A DNA stretch of 11,087 nucleotides, taken from NCBI GenBank assembly GCA_043800975.1, contig JAZDMK010000047.1, forward strand, positions 1-11,087, read 5' to 3'. The position numbers and the translations under genes were made by a program. Numbering within the stretch: the stretch's first letter is position 1; the number at the start of each line of letters is the position of its first letter. This DNA is from JAZDMK01 sp043800975 (GTDB taxonomy: Bacteria; Bacteroidota; Bacteroidia; Bacteroidales; JAHJDW01). Shown one piece after another: positions 8,316 to 11,087 of the stretch. A model generated the notes under the pieces. That model searched no databases. It saw nothing but the letters and a program-made list of their open reading frames with translations, and was not told where the DNA came from.

Positions 8316-10001
8316 TTATTTTATTTTCTCATTCACGATCTTCAGAATCTCAGCTTCCAGTGCGATTGCTTTTTCCTCAATCGCTTTTCCTTTGTTCAGA
8401 ATATCGTTTTTATATGCTTCGTCTTTAATGTCGGCGGCATTGATCTTCACATTTAGATACGCACCCATCACAGCAGAACGGGCACACAGCGCGCCTACGC
8501 CTGCATCTGAAACTGAATTCGGATTGCCAATTTCAGCCATCGCTTTGATTACTTCAAATGAATCCAGGGCTTTCTGCATGGTGCGGAAAGGAATGTCAGT
8601 CGCGAATTTAGTGGCTTCCTGAATGGCATCGGTACGTGCTTTCTTTTCTTCATCCGTTCCTTTTGGAAGACTGAATGCATCCATGATTTTGTTAAATGCA
8701 TTGGTATCTTCATCCACTAGGTGCAACAGCTCATCCTGAATGGCGTGACCCTTTTCGGCCCAGTTCGAAAACTCTTCCCAACGTTCATCCCAGCCGGCTT
8801 TGTGTGAAGACAAATTGGCTACCATGGTTGCTAAAGCAGCACCCAGTGAACCCATGTATGCGGATATGGAACCACCGCCGGGTGCGGGCGATTCGGAAGA
8901 AGTTTCGTTGGCAAAGCCGGTGCAGGTCATGTCGATCAGCTTTTTCTTCGAATGGTCTTCCAACAAATATTCAATGATTTTTTCTTTCGGATTGAATGGC
9001 TTCAGATCATCAAGGCCTAATGATTTTACCGCAATTTTAATAATTTCTTCTTCCGAAATCCCTACAGAACGTTGCTGTTTCTTCAGGAAATATTTACCTG
9101 CATCAATCAGTGATTTTTTGGGAACCAGACCAACGAGTTCAGATCCTGTTACACGCAAACCGCGTTCCTGTGCTCTTTTATTTGCTTCTTCAAAAGCCGC
9201 ATGAACCGATGTGATGCTGATGTTAGTAAGGTTAATCGAGATTTGTGCAATTCCGTATTCTTCAATAAACCAGCCGATGGCTTTGCAGGCCTTGAGTGAT
9301 CCGGGAATCCAGATTTCATTTCCCTTTTCATCCTTCATGATTTTTCCGGTAGGGGAGTTGCCTTCGCGTTGTGGACGGCCCTTTTCGCGAATGTCAAAAG
9401 CGATGGCATTGGCACGGCGGGTGGAAGTAGTATTTAAATTTACATTGTAAGCAACGAGGAAATCGCGCGCGCCTACTGCGGTTGCGCCAGCCTGTGCGTT
9501 GAATTCGGCAGGACCGAAATCAGGTTTCCAATGCGGATCCTGTAATTTTTTAGGAAGACCTTCATACTCGCCGGAGCGGCAATTAGCGAGGTTCTGGCGT
9601 TCGGGTGTGAGCGCTGCATTTTCGTAACAGTAAATAGGAATATGTAATTCTTTGCCGATGCGTTCGGCCAGCTTGCGTGCATACACTACAGTTTCTTCCA
9701 TCGTGATGTTGGCAATGGGAATCAGCGGACATACGTCAGTAGCGCCAAAACGGGGGTGTGCGCCTTTGTGCTTGCGCATATCAATAATTTCGGATGCTTT
9801 TTTCACAGCGCGGAAAGCAGCTTCAATCACGGGTTCTGGCTCACCGACCAAAGTGACAACGGTGCGGTTGGTAGCCATGCCGGGATCCACATCCAGCAGT
9901 TTCACACCTTCCACCGCTTCAATCACATCGGTGATTTGTTTGATGATGCTCATGTCGTAGCCTTCACTGAAGTTGGGGACGCATTCGATTATTTTTTTCA
10001 T
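8316..10001 (-). CDS. ftcD: Bifunctional glutamate formimidoyltransferase / formimidoyl-THF cyclodeaminase
   Basis: This 561-aa protein would transfer the formimidoyl group of N-formimidoyl-L-glutamate to tetrahydrofolate, then deaminate and cyclise the product to 5,10-methenyl-THF with release of ammonia. This ends the folate-dependent route of histidine degradation in the cytoplasm. The transferase part covers about residues 1-325: CVPNFSEG at 7-14, the HKGAHPRFGATDV motif with His82 matching the catalytic His82 of the mammalian enzyme, and VGARDFLVAYNVNL at 176-189. A linker leads to the cyclodeaminase domain at about 350-561, marked by SPAPGGGSISAY (371-382) and NSVSDAGVGAL (495-505). The length is close to the fused animal enzyme (about 541 aa) and much longer than stand-alone transferases. 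No other hut gene is in the window. It has its own promoter candidate (10096-10128) and a terminator. The start codon follows a tandem-repeat leader without a clear ribosome-binding site. Confidence 0.95.
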   Translation of the reverse strand: MKKIIECVPNFSEGYDMSIIKQITDVIEAVEGVKLLDVDPGMATNRTVVTLVGEPEPVIEAAFRAVKKASEIIDMRKHKGAHPRFGATDVCPLIPIANITMEETVVYARKLAERIGKELHIPIYCYENAALTPERQNLANCRSGEYEGLPKKLQDPHWKPDFGPAEFNAQAGATAVGARDFLVAYNVNLNTTSTRRANAIAFDIREKGRPQREGNSPTGKIMKDEKGNEIWIPGSLKACKAIGWFIEEYGIAQISINLTNISITSVHAAFEEANKRAQERGLRVTGSELVGLVPKKSLIDAGKYFLKKQQRSVGISEEEIIKIAVKSLGLDDLKPFNPKEKIIEYLLEDHSKKKLIDMTCTGFANETSSESPAPGGGSISAYMGSLGAALATMVANLSSHKAGWDERWEEFSNWAEKGHAIQDELLHLVDEDTNAFNKIMDAFSLPKGTDEEKKARTDAIQEATKFATDIPFRTMQKALDSFEVIKAMAEIGNPNSVSDAGVGALCARSAVMGAYLNVKINAADIKDEAYKNDILNKGKAIEEKAIALEAEILKIVNEKIK

Positions 10002-10012
10002 AACAATTAGAA

Positions 10013-10060
10013 GTTATTAGGTTATTGAGTTATTAGGTTATTGAGTTATTAAGTTATTAG
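10013..10060. repeat. Octanucleotide tandem array, 6 x GTTATTRR, in the ftcD leader
   Basis: Six head-to-tail 8-bp units read GTTATTAG, GTTATTGA, GTTATTAG, GTTATTGA, GTTATTAA, GTTATTAG, so the first four alternate in a 16-bp higher order. The array ends 12 nt before the ftcD start codon (ATG at 10001, minus strand) and lies between it and the likely promoter. It would therefore be transcribed as CTAATAAC/TCAATAAC repeats. Such an array can change length by slippage, which would alter leader length but not the reading frame. Confidence 0.9.
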
Positions 10061-10071
10061 GTCTTTTTTTG

Positions 10072-10100
10072 TTTCACGCCAAGACGCCAAGTGCGCAAAG
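10072..10100 (+). repeat. CACGCCAAG-type dispersed repeat
   Basis: TTTCACGCCAAGACGCCAAG followed by TGCGCAAAG shows the 9-10 bp periodicity of CGCCAAG/CGCAAAG units known from many Bacteroidota intergenic regions. It is related to the block at 454-528, in opposite orientation. Its right end overlaps the -7 element of the ftcD promoter candidate. Confidence 0.65.
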
Positions 10101-10128
10101 TTAGAAAAACATTTTTTGCACTAACAAA
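10096..10128 (-). promoter_or_regulatory. Bacteroidota-type promoter candidate for ftcD
   Basis: On the minus strand TTTG (10128-10125) is followed after 21 nt by TAACTTTG (10103-10096), a perfect TAnnTTTG -7 element. The spacing is about 2 nt longer than the usual 19. Transcription would start near 10090 and give a leader of about 90 nt containing the dispersed repeat and the 8-bp array. An AT-rich hairpin (8-bp arms, 10110-10117 and 10130-10137) overlaps the spacer. Confidence 0.5.
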
Positions 10129-10144
10129 TAAAAAATGCAAAGTT

Positions 10145-10280
10145 TTAGGATAATACAAACTCCACCGCCACCAATGCATGCAGCTCAGTTGTATCAAGCA
10201 AAGGCTGGTGCCAGTATTCTTTTTTGATAATCAGCTGTCGATTCCCAGCTGAGCCCGCCAACAAGGCCGATGGTTTACAT
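10145..10280 (-). pseudogene. Collapsed aspartate/glutamate racemase gene remnant
   Basis: Reading from the ATG at 10280 gives a stop at codon 2 (TAA, perhaps once AAA), then TIGLVGGLSWESTADYQKRI. This is unmistakably the N-terminal glycine-rich segment of the aspartate/glutamate racemase family (typical start: MKTIGLLGGMSWEST). About 20 bp later, in a different frame, comes QPLLDTTELHALVAVEFVLS and a stop at 10147-10145, matching the C-terminal end of the same family (DTTxIHAxxAVxFxL). Family members are about 230 aa, so I infer that roughly 190 middle codons, including both catalytic cysteines, were lost in one or more deletions. The fragments are out of frame with each other. The 56-aa frame that reads the C-terminal part from 10315 is a by-product, not a working gene. 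Confidence 0.82.
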
Positions 10281-10329
10281 ATTCCTTCGTGTTTGTGAAT
10301 GTGTATAACCTGCATTCAATTTTGATTAT

Positions 10330-10905
10330 TTATTTTTTCTTTTTTGGGAGTTTAAAGCCAACTCTTTTTCTGGGTTTTTCTTTCTTGTCGAGTAATTCAT
10401 CAAAGTAGCTGAATACGATCTCAATATTTTTATCGTGATTATCAATTTTCTTTTTGATTTTTTCAATCTCCAATTTTAATTCAGTATGTGAAACTAGCAT
10501 TTCGCGGAGCTTTACAAACAACTCAATAATTCTAATGCTTACTTGTATGGCCTGCTCACTCTTTAAAACATTTGCTAACATTAGCACACCATGTTCCGTA
10601 AACGCATAAGGCAAGGTGCCACCCAAATGGCCTTTTGAAGGTATCGCATTTTGCGATACCAGTATTTCAACTTCCTGTTCTGTTAACTGAAACATAAAGT
10701 GTAAAGGGAACTTTGAAATATTTCGTTTTACCTGTTCACGTAGGCGAATCGCTTTTACACCATATAAAACAGCTAAATCACGATCGATCATTACTTTCTC
10801 ATTCCTTAAAAAGAATATTTTGTTTATGATAACTTCCTGAGGAATAATTGTAATGTCTTTTCGCTTCTTTGCCTTGCTATCATTGAGTTTTGTAAGGTAT
10901 CGCAA
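10330..10905 (-). CDS. ORF6N domain-containing protein
   Basis: This protein of up to 191 aa carries the phage-derived ORF6N domain at about residues 22-110: IIPQEVIINKIFFLRNEKVM, then DRDLAVLYGV, REQVKRNISKFPLHFMFQLT and the LPYAFTEHGVLML signature. A coiled-coil-like segment (about 140-175) and a basic tail ending in KKKK follow. ORF6N is a putative nucleic-acid-binding domain found in phages and common in Bacteroidota chromosomes; a regulatory role is assumed, not shown. The start is uncertain. The longest frame uses a TTG at 10905, which lies inside a 23-bp palindrome. Upstream the frame stops within a few codons without an ATG, and the next in-frame ATG (residue 39) would cut into the domain. 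The first 15 residues look like read-through of non-coding DNA. A second copy of the palindrome lies inside the gene at 10640-10660. Confidence 0.85.
   Translation of the reverse strand: MRYLTKLNDSKAKKRKDITIIPQEVIINKIFFLRNEKVMIDRDLAVLYGVKAIRLREQVKRNISKFPLHFMFQLTEQEVEILVSQNAIPSKGHLGGTLPYAFTEHGVLMLANVLKSEQAIQVSIRIIELFVKLREMLVSHTELKLEIEKIKKKIDNHDKNIEIVFSYFDELLDKKEKPRKRVGFKLPKKKK
10640..10660. repeat. 21-bp palindrome inside the ORF6N gene
   Basis: GGTATCGCA and TGCGATACC are perfect 9-bp inverted arms around TTT. It differs at one base from the 21-bp core of the palindrome at 10896-10916. On the minus strand it encodes the residues around SQNAIPS, just before the LPYAFTEHGV signature. It does not interrupt the domain. 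Confidence 0.9.
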
Positions 10906-10917
10906 TTTGCGATACCT
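10895..10917. promoter_or_regulatory. 23-bp palindrome over the 5' end of the ORF6N gene
   Basis: AGGTATCGCAA and TTGCGATACCT are perfect 11-bp inverted arms around a single T. The only available in-frame start codon of the ORF6N gene, TTG at 10905, lies in it. The position suits an operator or a translational-control hairpin, and the near-identical copy inside the gene suggests either autoregulation by the gene product or a small dispersed palindromic repeat. Confidence 0.75.
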
Positions 10918-10926
10918 CGGTTTGCT

Positions 10927-11087
10927 TTATTTTAATATTGGCTTAAGATCAATAACGACACATTTTGCTTCTTCTTCATTTGAGTAATAGAACTCTCCTA
11001 AATAATACAATTTCTTATTTAAAAAGACAAAAGGGCAGGGTAGATTTGCTTTTATTTTCATTTTGACACCATTTATTTCAAAAAAAT
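10927..11087 (-). CDS. C-terminal end of an unrecognised gene, cut by the window edge
   Basis: The minus strand is open from the right edge to a TAA at 10929-10927, giving 52 codons: FFEINGVKMKIKANLPCPFV, then FLNKKLYYLGEFYYSNEEEA and KCVVIDLKPILK. The balanced composition and alternating hydrophobic and charged residues look like real protein. A short version could start at the internal ATG at 11061 (44 aa), but the frame continues upstream, so a longer gene entering from the right is more likely. It ends 21 nt before the TTG of the ORF6N gene, on the same strand, so the two may share a transcript. I do not recognise the family. Confidence 0.55.
   Translation of the reverse strand, partial: FFEINGVKMKIKANLPCPFVFLNKKLYYLGEFYYSNEEEAKCVVIDLKPILK

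Overview
The window looks like a chromosomal segment of a Bacteroidota bacterium, possibly a Chitinophagales or Sphingobacteriales relative (inference). Four signs support this: a protein with a type IX secretion (T9SS) sorting domain, two promoters of the Bacteroidota TTG/TAnnTTTG type, an ORF6N-domain gene, and intergenic DNA filled with the short periodic repeats common in genomes of this phylum. Coding DNA is moderately AT-rich, and Shine-Dalgarno sequences are weak or absent.

Layout. Positions 1-736 hold no gene. They are a mosaic of degenerate short repeats: a 7-bp tandem array, three TTCGTA-type modules, two GC-rich palindromes and blocks of the TTTGTG/TTCGTGGC type. A good promoter at 737-767 then drives a plus-strand operon. 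It encodes a complete tripartite RND efflux pump: a lipoprotein periplasmic adaptor (819-1859), an AcrB/HAE1-type inner-membrane pump (1876-4965) and a TolC-type outer-membrane channel (4978-6267). A small C-terminally membrane-anchored protein of unknown role follows (6290-6826). The spacings of 16, 12 and 22 nt suggest one transcript. No transcriptional regulator lies next to it.

The rest is on the minus strand. A secreted T9SS cargo protein (6841-8238) converges on the operon with a 14-nt gap. Upstream of it, behind an intrinsic terminator, is a bifunctional glutamate formimidoyltransferase/formimidoyl-THF cyclodeaminase (8316-10001), the last step of the tetrahydrofolate-dependent histidine degradation route. 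Its leader carries six copies of an 8-bp repeat close to the start codon, plus a dispersed repeat that overlaps its likely promoter.

The right end holds three more items. At 10145-10280 is a 136-bp remnant of an aspartate/glutamate racemase gene that keeps only the first and last segments, out of frame with each other. Next is an ORF6N-domain gene (10330-10905) with two near-identical palindromes, one inside the gene and one over its 5' end. Last is the 3' end of an unrecognised gene that runs off the window.

I see no convincing new multi-gene system. The most interesting points are the paired palindromes of the ORF6N gene, the collapsed racemase gene, and the tandem-repeat leader of the formimidoyltransferase gene.
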